Part shown: one piece after another, positions 28,223 to 36,684 of the stretch
How the letters are laid out: the number at the start of each line of letters is the position of its first letter
Position numbering within the stretch: position 1 is the first letter of the stretch
Source: Burkholderia pyrrocinia
GTDB taxonomy: Bacteria > Pseudomonadota > Gammaproteobacteria > Burkholderiales > Burkholderiaceae
Direction: 5' to 3'
Length of the DNA: 64,000 nt
NCBI RefSeq assembly: GCF_022809715.1
Contig: NZ_CP094461.1
Span: 558,001-622,000, forward strand
The notes under the pieces: generated by a model
What the model saw: the letters and a program-made list of their open reading frames with translations, nothing else
Database searches by the model: none
What the model was told of the DNA's origin: nothing
Translations under genes and position numbers: made by a program

Positions 28223-28251
28223 TTGACAAAATTATCATCTATGACTTTAAT
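28223..28251 (+). promoter_or_regulatory. Sigma-70-like promoter of the dioxygenase operon
   Basis: TTGACA at 28223-28228, a 17-bp spacer and TTTAAT at 28246-28251. The spacer shares ATTATCA and TATGA with the spacer of the promoter at 16622-16650, in the same positions. The neighbouring TetR proteins are paralogues, so the shared bases are candidate operator contacts. An inverted repeat is weaker here than at the first site. Confidence 0.6.
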
Positions 28252-28309
28252 ATCACACAAGGTGACTGGCAAACCCTCAAGAACCGATCGAACGACGAAT
28301 GGAGATACG

Positions 28310-28720
28310 GTGGAGACACAACTGCACACGGGCGCCCGCGCGTCCATTAACGACAACTCGCGCTCCTCGACGGAGCGTGCGCTGCCTTTCGTGCTCGACA
28401 CACCGATCGCAGGATTCGGGGCAATCGGCACCACAATGGCCAATCGGCGGGCCCGTCACGAAGTCGACGTCTTGATCGTCGACAAGGCTGCCGAGATACG
28501 CGCCGCCCCACGCGCGATCGCACTCGGCGACGAAGCGCTGCGGACTCCCGGCACCTGCGACGGGGAGCGCCGCCTCCATGCGAAATCGACGATCGACTTC
28601 GCAATATTCGCGGGCCGGCCAGGTATGTCGTGCGGCGGTTCGATCGCACGCCTGCCGTTGCGCGGCAAGCCCCTCGGTGCGACGGCGTGTGCCTTCGCGA
28701 GCACCATTCGATCCGCCTGA
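28310..28720 (+). pseudogene. FAD-dependent aromatic hydroxylase (MhpA-like), N-terminal remnant
   Basis: From the GTG at 28310 the reading contains TPIAGFGAIGTTMANRRARH, then EVDVLIVDKAAEIRAAPRAI and ALGDEALRT. This is the FAD-binding N-terminus of 3-(3-hydroxyphenyl)propionate-hydroxylase-type monooxygenases, including the conserved 'PRAIxLxDEALR' stretch. After it the sequence no longer resembles the family and ends at 28720, only 136 residues of an expected 500 or more. The FAD motif GFGAIG is near normal. It is the first gene behind the promoter at 28223, so the operon seems to have lost its ring hydroxylase. Confidence 0.55.
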
Positions 28721-28732
28721 CTGTCATCCGCC

Positions 28733-29803
28733 ATGAAACTGACCACCACACAACCGGCTCGCCACCCTCATCCCACAACGAAGGCATCGGCGCTCGCCTA
28801 TCTGATCTTCGATCGTCCCGATCTCGACGAGGCGGAGCACTTCCTCAACGACTTCGGTCTCCGAACGGTGATGCGGGATGACACGCAATTGCTGCTGCGC
28901 GGAACGGGCACCGCACACTTCTGTTATGTCGTTCGCCACGCGCCGAAGGCACGCTTCGTAGGCTTCGGATTGCGGGTCGACAGTCGTGCCGATCTGGAGG
29001 CGCTCGCCAAAGTCCCTGGCGCGTCGGAGATCGAGGCGTCGAATTGGCCAGGCGGCGGCCATCGGGTGCGGCTCGCCGATCCGTCGGGTTTTCGGGTCGA
29101 TGCGATTGCAGGCCAGACACGGGCCGAAACGTTGCCGCATCGTGCTCCGCTCCCGTTCAACTCGGTCGACACGCCCGTGCGGATCAACGAGACGCAGCGG
29201 CCGCCGGCGCACGCGCCCGAGATCATTCGGCTCGGGCACGTCGTGCTCGAACTCGCCGACTACCAGGAAACCTGCGCGTGGTACACGCAGCATTTCGGGT
29301 TCATCCCCAGCGATGTCCAGGTGCTGCCGGACGGCTCCCCTGCGGTTGCATTCATGCGGCTCGATCTCGGCGACAGGCCGGCCGATCACCATACGCTCGC
29401 GCTCGCTCAAGGGTTCGTGCCGACTTATAGCCACAGCGCATACGAACTGGTCGACGCCGATGCCGTCGGCATGGGCCAGCGCGTGCTCCGCGACAACGGG
29501 TGGGTGCACGCGTGGGGCATCGGCCGGCACATTCTCGGCAGCCAGATCTTCGACTATTGGCAAGACCCATGGGGCGACAAGCACGAACACTATTGCGATG
29601 GCGACCTGTTCACGGCCGACGAGCCGACGGGCGTGCATGCAGTCAGCCGCGAAGCGATGGCGCAGTGGGGCCCAACGATGCCGCGCAGCTTCACGAAGCC
29701 CCGGTTCACGCCGTCGAGCCTCGCGGCGCTGTTTCGCAACCTGCGCCGCAGTCCCGATCTGACGATCAGCAAGCTGCTGACCCTGGCGAAGCTGTTCGCC
29801 TGA
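28733..29803 (+). CDS. Extradiol-dioxygenase-like VOC-superfamily protein
   Basis: 356 residues with two vicinal-oxygen-chelate modules. The N-terminal module starts ALAYLIFDRPDLDEAEHFLN. The C-terminal, catalytic module carries likely metal ligands in IIRLGHVVLELADY (His), PTYSHSAYEL (His) and PWGDKHEHYCDGD (Glu), the 2-His-1-carboxylate set of type I extradiol dioxygenases. It would cleave a catechol-like ring next to the hydroxyls, or act on a related enediol. It is the first intact enzyme gene of the operon; a fumarylacetoacetase-family gene follows after 37 bp. Confidence 0.87.
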   Translation: MKLTTTQPARHPHPTTKASALAYLIFDRPDLDEAEHFLNDFGLRTVMRDDTQLLLRGTGTAHFCYVVRHAPKARFVGFGLRVDSRADLEALAKVPGASEIEASNWPGGGHRVRLADPSGFRVDAIAGQTRAETLPHRAPLPFNSVDTPVRINETQRPPAHAPEIIRLGHVVLELADYQETCAWYTQHFGFIPSDVQVLPDGSPAVAFMRLDLGDRPADHHTLALAQGFVPTYSHSAYELVDADAVGMGQRVLRDNGWVHAWGIGRHILGSQIFDYWQDPWGDKHEHYCDGDLFTADEPTGVHAVSREAMAQWGPTMPRSFTKPRFTPSSLAALFRNLRRSPDLTISKLLTLAKLFA

Positions 29804-29840
29804 TCCCCCTCCGCCTGTTCGACTCACGAGAGACCCAGTC

Positions 29841-30797
29841 ATGTCACTGCATGTCCTGCACTTCCGGCATAACGGCCGCGCCCAATGGGGTGTGGTCGCC
29901 AACGGCGCCGTCACGCCGATTCCCGGCGACTTCGAAACAACCGCGAGCTTTCTCGCGGCGAATCCGGTTGAGCGACTCATCACACTCGACGGATCGACGA
30001 TTCCGGAGTCGGACGTGGAGTGGCTGCCACCGGTGACAGCCAACCAGCAATTCGTTTGCCAGGGCGCGAACTATCGTCGGCACATGATCGAATCGGGCAT
30101 GGATCCGGACGCGAAAAAGTTCAACATGATCTTCACGAAGGCGACAAGTTGCATCGTCGCCGCCGACTCACGGGTCGTGAAACCGCGGCACGTCCGGTTT
30201 CTCGACTACGAAATCGAGCTCGGCCTCATCCTCAAACGCGACATCACGTCTCACCGGCAGATCACGGACGCGAACCTGCACGAGTATGTCGCCGGCACCG
30301 TGATCGTCAACGACTATTCCGCGCGCGATGTCCAGATCCCGCAGATGCAGTTCTACAAGGGCAAGAGCTTCCGGACCTTTGGCCCGGTCGGCCCGTATCT
30401 GTGCCTGCTCGAGCGGCGTGACTTCCCGAAGCTGAAGGCGCTCGACCTGACGTTGACCGTCAACGGCGCGGTGCGTCAGCAGGACTCGACATCGAACCTC
30501 GTCTATGGTCCGGCCGAAACGTTGACCGAGCTGTCGGGCGTGCACGACCTTCGCGCCGGCGACCTGCTCGCGACCGGCACGCCGGCCGGCTGCGCACTCA
30601 GCATTCCGTCGCCGCTCAAGCAGCGGGCCGTCGCGCTTTTTCCCGAATCCGTCAAGTGGAAGATGTTCATGAAGGTGCAGGCGGGACGCGCGCAGTATCT
30701 GAAGGCCGGAGATATCGTCGAAGCCCGGATCGCGAGCCGCGACGGGACGATCGATCTGGGCGTGCAACGTAACGAAATCGTGGACGAAGCAGCATGA
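29841..30797 (+). CDS. Fumarylacetoacetate hydrolase-family protein
   Basis: 318 residues. The metal-binding core is FLDYEIELGLILKR and IVNDYSARDVQIPQMQFYKG, followed by SFRTFGPVGPYL and LLATGTPAGCALSIP, all standard for the FAH superfamily. Members hydrolyse or decarboxylate beta-diketo and 2-hydroxydienoate products of ring cleavage, so it likely acts on the product of the preceding dioxygenase. The N-terminal 70 residues form the extra domain seen in longer FAH proteins. The stop overlaps the ligase start (ATGA at 30794-30797). Confidence 0.92.
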   Translation: MSLHVLHFRHNGRAQWGVVANGAVTPIPGDFETTASFLAANPVERLITLDGSTIPESDVEWLPPVTANQQFVCQGANYRRHMIESGMDPDAKKFNMIFTKATSCIVAADSRVVKPRHVRFLDYEIELGLILKRDITSHRQITDANLHEYVAGTVIVNDYSARDVQIPQMQFYKGKSFRTFGPVGPYLCLLERRDFPKLKALDLTLTVNGAVRQQDSTSNLVYGPAETLTELSGVHDLRAGDLLATGTPAGCALSIPSPLKQRAVALFPESVKWKMFMKVQAGRAQYLKAGDIVEARIASRDGTIDLGVQRNEIVDEAA

Positions 30798-32788
30798 ACG
30801 GCATCGCGACCCGGGACGACGTACTGGCGATCGAAGCGCAGGGCCTTCCGCCCGACCTTCCGGCCAGCACGTACGAGATGATCTGCGCCGGTGCGGCCAT
30901 CGATCCGTCCGCCCCTGCCCTCTCCTTTTTCATGACCGCCGACGCGCACCGCGACGCGGAGTGCTGGACCTATCGCGAACTGGTCCGTGACATCACGCGC
31001 ACGGCCAACATGTTCGCGCGCCTCGGCGTGAATTCGCAGTCGGTGATCGCTTATTTGTTGCCCAATCTGCCCGAAACGCATTTCGTGATCTGGGGCGGAC
31101 AGGCGACCGGCATCGTATGCGCGATCAATCCACTGCTTGAGCGCGAAGCGATTGCCAATCTGCTCAAAGCGGCCGGTGCCAGCGTGCTCGTAACGCTCAC
31201 GCCATTTCCCGGGATCGATCTCTGGCAAAAAGTCGCGGATATCCTTCACGAGGTCGAGCCGCTGCGGCATCTCGTGCTTGTCAATTTGGCCGATCGCGTG
31301 CGGGGCACGGCGCAGTCGACGATACAAAAGCTCCAGCATGACGCGTGTGCGCAGCAATACGGCGATGGCGGTTTGCGCAGCGCCGTGCCTGCGCACATCC
31401 AGATTCACGACTTCGGTACGGCAATCGCGCGGGAATCCGGTACGGCGCTCGACAATGCGCGCCGCATTCAACCTGGCGACATGTCCTCTTACTTCTGTAC
31501 CGGTGGAACCACCGGGCTGCCGAAAATCGCGATGCGCAGCCACGGCAACGAAGTGGCAAACGCATGGAGCGCCGCGCGGTTCTTCGGCGACAGTATCGGC
31601 CCCGGCAAAACGACGTTTTGCGGCTTGCCGCTCTTTCACGTCAATGCTGCGATGGTGACCGGCCTTCTGCCGTTCTCGCGCGGCGCCCATGTCGTGCTCG
31701 GCACACCGCAGGGTTACCGGGGCGACGGTGTCGTCAAACGATTCTGGGAAATCGTCGAACATCATCACATCAATTTCTTCAGTGGCGTGCCGACACTTTA
31801 TGCTTCGCTGCTCGACATTCCTGCCGACGGTCATGTTATCGACTCGCTCGAATACGGCTTGTGCGGTGCCGCGCCGATGCCGGTCGGCGTCTTCAGGGCC
31901 TTCCAGGAAAAAACGGGCATCCGGATTCTCGAAGGCTACGGCCTGACCGAAGGAACGTGCGTGAGCAGCGTCAACCCGACGACCGGCGAGCGCCGGCTCG
32001 GATCGATCGGGCTTCGCATCCCCTTCCAGGAGATGAAGGCAGTCGTCGTGGACGATGCGGGACGGTATCTGCGCGATTGCGCGGCCAACGAGGAGGGGCT
32101 GCTCGCCATCTCCGGGCCGAACGTTTTCACCGGCTACACGCGTGCCGACCAGAACAAGGCCCTGTGGCTCGATCTCGGCGACGGCAAGCGCTGGCTCAAC
32201 ACCGGCGACCTCGGCCGTTGCGACGTCGACGGTTACTTTTGGCTGACCGGCCGCAAGAAGGATCTGATCATCCGCGGCGGACACAATATCGACCCGGCGA
32301 CGATCGAGGAACCGCTGCATCGACACCCGGCGGTCCGGATCGCCGCGGCAATCGGGCGCCCCGATGCCTATGCCGGTGAGCTGCCGGTCGCGTATGTTCA
32401 GCTCAAGCCGGGCATGACCGCTACCGAGCACGATCTGGAAGCGTTCATGCAGCAGGAGATCGCCGAACGCGCCGCCCTGCCCAAGCATGTCCGAATCGTC
32501 GAAGCAATCCCGCTCACGGGCGTCGGCAAGATATTCAAGCCGGAACTCAAGCGCCGCGAGACGGGTGACGCGCTCCGCGCGGCATTGGACCAGGGCGGAG
32601 CCCCCGGCGCATCAGTCGACGTCACGACCAATGATTCTGGCGGAATGTCGGTCCTGGTCGAGCTGAGCGATCCCGGGCTCGAAACTGCGGCGCGCTTCGT
32701 GCTGGGGCGATTTCCGTTTGCGTTCTCGATTTCGATCGCCGCGAGGCCGATACGATCGACCGGACCGACAGCGACGAATCTGCAGTGA
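30794..32788 (+). CDS. AMP-forming acyl-CoA synthetase, long form
   Basis: 664 residues. ANL-family motifs are YFCTGGTTGLPKIAMRSHGN (phosphate loop), EGYGLTEGTCVSSVNP (A5), RWLNTGDLGRCDVDGYFWLT and RKKDLIIRGGHNIDP, with the C-terminal lysine in LTGVGKIFK. Length and the loop GTGGTTG-variant fit the roughly 630-residue acyl-CoA synthetase subfamily rather than typical 500-550-residue enzymes; about 80 residues at the end are not conserved-looking. Translationally coupled to the FAH gene, it probably activates a carboxylic acid from the same pathway. Confidence 0.9.
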   Translation: MNGIATRDDVLAIEAQGLPPDLPASTYEMICAGAAIDPSAPALSFFMTADAHRDAECWTYRELVRDITRTANMFARLGVNSQSVIAYLLPNLPETHFVIWGGQATGIVCAINPLLEREAIANLLKAAGASVLVTLTPFPGIDLWQKVADILHEVEPLRHLVLVNLADRVRGTAQSTIQKLQHDACAQQYGDGGLRSAVPAHIQIHDFGTAIARESGTALDNARRIQPGDMSSYFCTGGTTGLPKIAMRSHGNEVANAWSAARFFGDSIGPGKTTFCGLPLFHVNAAMVTGLLPFSRGAHVVLGTPQGYRGDGVVKRFWEIVEHHHINFFSGVPTLYASLLDIPADGHVIDSLEYGLCGAAPMPVGVFRAFQEKTGIRILEGYGLTEGTCVSSVNPTTGERRLGSIGLRIPFQEMKAVVVDDAGRYLRDCAANEEGLLAISGPNVFTGYTRADQNKALWLDLGDGKRWLNTGDLGRCDVDGYFWLTGRKKDLIIRGGHNIDPATIEEPLHRHPAVRIAAAIGRPDAYAGELPVAYVQLKPGMTATEHDLEAFMQQEIAERAALPKHVRIVEAIPLTGVGKIFKPELKRRETGDALRAALDQGGAPGASVDVTTNDSGGMSVLVELSDPGLETAARFVLGRFPFAFSISIAARPIRSTGPTATNLQ

Positions 32789-32902
32789 CGGACGAGCGCG
32801 ACTAGCCGGGATAACACAAACCCAGAAAGCGGCTCGTCATGCTCAATAAGGTATCCAAATTAATTTTTATTCGTTAATCGGATCGAGACAGAGGAGACAA
32901 AG

Positions 32903-33640
32903 ATGAATTTCACGCGAACGATGCGTTTCGCAGGCATGGCGGTTTGTATCTGCTCGGCTGCACTTGCCGACAATGCAGATGCACAGACGGCAGGAAGCAT
33001 CACCACATCGGTGGGATGGCTGCACATATCGCCACAGGGCGACGCAACGCCGCTGACCGTGCAAAGTGTCGGTGGCGTGACGGTGAATCAGCAACTGGCC
33101 GGTACCGGGGCGCATGCCAGTTCGACGGATACGATGGGCATCACCACCGAGTACTACGTCACCGACAACGTTGGTGTCGCCATGCTGTTTGGACTGCCAC
33201 TGACAGTCAATCTGGTCGGTGACGGGACGTTGCAGAAGTATGGAACCCTCGGCACGACAAGGCCGATGCCGCCGGCCATCGAACTTCGATATCACCTGTT
33301 TTCGGCCACATCGAAATTCCGTCCATACGCGGGGCTTGGCGTGAACTACACGTGGTTCACTCAGGTTCGGGCGACCAATCTCCAGTTCGTCTCCGACAGC
33401 TTTGGGCCGGGCGGCTCGGTGCGCGCGACACTCAGCGCATCGTGGAACCCGGTGTTCGAGCTCGGGGCGAGTTACGCGATGACCAAACATTGGTCTGTCG
33501 GTACTTCCGTCGGCTACATGCCGGTGAAGACTCACCTCACGTTATACGGACGGACCGCGACCGGGACGCAGATCGTTTCCACATCGACGCTCCGACTCAA
33601 TCCCGTCAACGTTTTCCTGAACGTCGCTTATACGTTCTAG
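32903..33640 (+). CDS. OmpW-family outer membrane protein
   Basis: 245 residues with a signal peptide (FAGMAVCICSAALADNADAQ) and a beta-barrel ending in an aromatic residue (VAYTF). Landmarks are ITTSVGWLHISPQGD, YYVTDNVGVAMLFGLPL, SKFRPYAGLGVNYTWF and KHWSVGTSVGYMPV. It likely lets hydrophobic substrates of this operon through the outer membrane. The ribosome-binding site GAGGAGA is strong. A similar porin gene (6795-7523) closes the other ligase operon. The 114 bp upstream are AT-rich and could hold a separate promoter. Confidence 0.93.
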   Translation: MNFTRTMRFAGMAVCICSAALADNADAQTAGSITTSVGWLHISPQGDATPLTVQSVGGVTVNQQLAGTGAHASSTDTMGITTEYYVTDNVGVAMLFGLPLTVNLVGDGTLQKYGTLGTTRPMPPAIELRYHLFSATSKFRPYAGLGVNYTWFTQVRATNLQFVSDSFGPGGSVRATLSASWNPVFELGASYAMTKHWSVGTSVGYMPVKTHLTLYGRTATGTQIVSTSTLRLNPVNVFLNVAYTF

Positions 33641-33695
33641 CGGGTGCGCCCGGATGCCAGTGCCCCCGCATAGAAGCAACACTCTGGATCGAACG

Positions 33696-36674
33696 ATGAA
33701 ACGACAGGCTCTCAAGACCATTCTTTTTGCCTTGCCCAAGGTTCTGGACCTGACGGCGCGCCGCTTCCCCGCCTATCGCGATCGCCTCAAGGAGCGCAAT
33801 CTCGTCGCGTGGATCGGGCTCACGGATCAAAGCATCGGTCGCGCCATCGAGTTCAAGAATGGCCGCATTCGGTCGCGCGCCGGCAAGCATCCGCGGCCCG
33901 ACGTGCGCATGGCCTTCAAGGATGTCGCCACCGCGCTGAAGTTCCTTTCGCCCAACCCGGACCAGGGCGAAATCGTCCACGCTGCCAAGAACTTCAAGGT
34001 GGTCACCGAGGGCGAGGACGAACTGCTGGTCTGGCTCATGCAAACCCTGAGCATGATGCGCACCGTCGGCCTGCCGATGGGCACGCCCATGCGCGACGGC
34101 ACCCGACGCTACACCACCTGTACCAATGGCGGGCCGTTGTTCGTCTACGTCAAGGATGGCCGCATCGTCCGCGTGACCCCCATCGAGCTGGACGATACGG
34201 ATGCGAAAAGTTGGGTGATCGAGGCACGTGGGCGCCGCTTCAGCCCGCCACGGCGTGGATTGGTCGCGCCTCACGCGTTGACCCTCAAGTCGCTGGTCTA
34301 CTCGGACAAGCGCATCCTTCACCCGATGAAACGGGTCGACTTCGACCCCGACGGCGCGCGCAATCCCCAGAACCGCGGCAAGTCCGGCTACGTACGTATC
34401 AGCTGGGACGAAGCCCTGGACATCGTCGCCAAGGAGATCAACCGGCAGAAGCGTGTTCACGGCCCCGGCTCCATCACTTTCCCGATGTCGTCCCACCACC
34501 AGTGGGGCAACGTCGGCTACTACCTCAGCGCGCTGACGCGATTCGCCAACCTGATCGGCTTCACCCGGGTCGCCGCGAATCCGGACAGCTGGGAAGGCTG
34601 GTACTGGGGCGCCATGCATCATTTCGGCAACTCGATGCGCGTCGGCGTGCCCTCCGGCTACGGCGGCCTCGAGGATGGTCTGAAGGAAGCCGAAATGATC
34701 GTCTTCTGGTCCTGCGACCCCGAAAGTACCAACGGGGCCTACGCAGGATTCGAGGGAACGCCACGCCGCCTGTGGGCCAAGGAACTCGGCATCGAGTTCG
34801 TTCATATCGACCCGCACTGCAATCCGACCGCACAGCTGCTGGGCGGCCGCTGGATCCCGGTCCGGCCGCAAACCGATGCCGCCCTGGCTACCGCCATCAT
34901 GTACGTCTGGACCGTCGAGGGCCTGTACGACAAGGATTACGTCGCGACGCGCACGACCGGTTTCGACGATTGGAAAGCCTACCTGCTGGGCGAAACCGAC
35001 GGTACCGCCAAGACTCCCGAGTGGCAGGAGAGCGAGACCGGCGTGCCGGCCAAGGACGCCCGCGCACTTGCGCGCCTATGGGGAAAGAAGAAGGTTCATC
35101 TCGCTGTCGGGATGACCGGTGCGGGATTCGGCGGTGCGGGCCGCGGGGCGACCGGGGCGCAATGGGCGCGCTGCATGATCATGATGATGTCCATGCAGGG
35201 CTGGGGCAAGCCGGGAGTGAATTTCGGCTGCCTCGAAATCGGCGCCCCGCACGATCTCCAGTTCTACTTCCCCGGCTACGCGGACGGCGGCATTTCAGGC
35301 GACCTGGCTTGGACCGCGAATGCGGTGGACAACTACCAGCGCATGCCGCACATCCTGACCATGAACCCCGTCAAGCAGATGGTGCCGCGACAGCAGATGC
35401 CCGATGCGATACTCAACGGTCACGCCACCGGCTATCTCTGGGACGGCATGTCCCAGGAAGCCCAGTTTGCACCGTTCACCTACCCGATGCCCGGCTATTC
35501 GCCGATCCACATGATCTATCGCTACGGCGGATCCGCGTTCAGTACCGTGACGAATTCCGGACGCTGGACGGAGGCCTACCGGCACTCGAGCATCGAGTTC
35601 GTCGTCAATCAGTCGATCTGGATGGAAGGCGAAGCCCAGTTCGCCGACCTCATCCTGCCCGCGTGCACTTCGCTGGAGCGTTGGGACATCGGAGAATGGG
35701 CGAATTCGGGCGGCTACGCCCACCATGGGTATGGCACGGTCAACCATCGCATGCTGACGCTGCAGCACAAGTGCATCGAGCCTTTGGGCGAGTCCCGCTC
35801 CGACTATGACATTTTCACCGCCATCCTGACTCGGTTGGGCCTGGGTGGCGTTTTCACCGAAGGCTGCGGCGATCTCGACTGGGTCAGGCGCGTCTTCGAC
35901 TCGTCGGATCTGCCCGATCACATTTCGTGGCGCGAATTCTGCCGCAAGGGCTACTTCGTCGTGCCGCCCGAAAAGCCCGAGCTGCGCCATCCCGTGGACA
36001 TGCGTTGGTATGCGGAAGACAGGAGGAAGGACCTGCCGGAACCTCATCCGCTGCCGTCGCAGTTCTCGGAAAAGTTCGGCCGGGGCCTGCAGACGCCGAG
36101 CGGCAAGCTGGAGTTCGTGCCCGAGTTGCTGAAGCGGCACACTGCGGACAATCCCGAGCGGCCAGCGCTCAACCGCTATATCCCCTCCTGGGAGGGCTTG
36201 CGCTCGGACCTGGCTCGGCGCTACCCGCTGCAATTGATCGCCACTCACAGCCGCTACAGCTTTCATACCCATTGTGACGGCAAGAATTCCGCTGTGAACG
36301 GCATCGACGATCATCGCGCGCTGATCGCGGGGCACCGGTTCTGGCTGCTGAGGCTCAATCCGGCCGACGCCGCCATTCGACGCATTGCCCATCGCGATCT
36401 CGTCAAGGTGCACAACGACCGCGGCGCCGTGATCTGTGCCGCCGATGTCTCGCCCCTGGTAAATGCCGGAGTGGTGAAATCCTACGAGGCGAGCGCTGAA
36501 TTTCAGCTGATCGAAATCGACGGCGAGCAAGTCGAGATTGGCGGTTGCATGAACATGCTTACCCCCGACCGGCCGCAGACCTCCGGCACCAGCAGCATGA
36601 GCCCGAATTCCTGCCTGGTGCAGGTCGAGAAATGGCGCGGTGCCGAGGCGTTCATGCTCGGTCGCGCAGCGTGA
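33696..36674 (+). CDS. Molybdopterin oxidoreductase, pyrogallol-phloroglucinol transhydroxylase-like large subunit with N-terminal SCP2-like domain
   Basis: 992 residues. Residues about 20-115 look like a sterol-carrier (SCP2) domain: GRAIEFKNGRIRSRAGKHPR then PDVRMAFKDVATALKFL. The rest is a DMSO-reductase-family catalytic subunit without an N-terminal 4Fe-4S motif (only TTCTNGGPLFVYVKDGRIVR). Key residues are His267 in MSSHHQWG and Asp297-Ser298 in NPDSWEGWYWG, spaced 30 and 31 apart, exactly as His144, Asp174 and Ser175 of the Pelobacter transhydroxylase, where the serine binds molybdenum. It is probably cytoplasmic, since no Tat signal is seen. Start at 33696 was chosen because the protein-like sequence begins there; an ATG at 33654 is possible. 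The iron-sulfur subunit follows after 10 bp. Confidence 0.85.
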   Translation: MKRQALKTILFALPKVLDLTARRFPAYRDRLKERNLVAWIGLTDQSIGRAIEFKNGRIRSRAGKHPRPDVRMAFKDVATALKFLSPNPDQGEIVHAAKNFKVVTEGEDELLVWLMQTLSMMRTVGLPMGTPMRDGTRRYTTCTNGGPLFVYVKDGRIVRVTPIELDDTDAKSWVIEARGRRFSPPRRGLVAPHALTLKSLVYSDKRILHPMKRVDFDPDGARNPQNRGKSGYVRISWDEALDIVAKEINRQKRVHGPGSITFPMSSHHQWGNVGYYLSALTRFANLIGFTRVAANPDSWEGWYWGAMHHFGNSMRVGVPSGYGGLEDGLKEAEMIVFWSCDPESTNGAYAGFEGTPRRLWAKELGIEFVHIDPHCNPTAQLLGGRWIPVRPQTDAALATAIMYVWTVEGLYDKDYVATRTTGFDDWKAYLLGETDGTAKTPEWQESETGVPAKDARALARLWGKKKVHLAVGMTGAGFGGAGRGATGAQWARCMIMMMSMQGWGKPGVNFGCLEIGAPHDLQFYFPGYADGGISGDLAWTANAVDNYQRMPHILTMNPVKQMVPRQQMPDAILNGHATGYLWDGMSQEAQFAPFTYPMPGYSPIHMIYRYGGSAFSTVTNSGRWTEAYRHSSIEFVVNQSIWMEGEAQFADLILPACTSLERWDIGEWANSGGYAHHGYGTVNHRMLTLQHKCIEPLGESRSDYDIFTAILTRLGLGGVFTEGCGDLDWVRRVFDSSDLPDHISWREFCRKGYFVVPPEKPELRHPVDMRWYAEDRRKDLPEPHPLPSQFSEKFGRGLQTPSGKLEFVPELLKRHTADNPERPALNRYIPSWEGLRSDLARRYPLQLIATHSRYSFHTHCDGKNSAVNGIDDHRALIAGHRFWLLRLNPADAAIRRIAHRDLVKVHNDRGAVICAADVSPLVNAGVVKSYEASAEFQLIEIDGEQVEIGGCMNMLTPDRPQTSGTSSMSPNSCLVQVEKWRGAEAFMLGRAA

Positions 36675-36684
36675 GGAATTTCAA

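Noticed and set aside
30503..32488. Long open frame opposite the acyl-CoA ligase (about 660 codons)
   Set aside because: Overlaps a gene with clear ANL motifs on the other strand; its translation has no family character.
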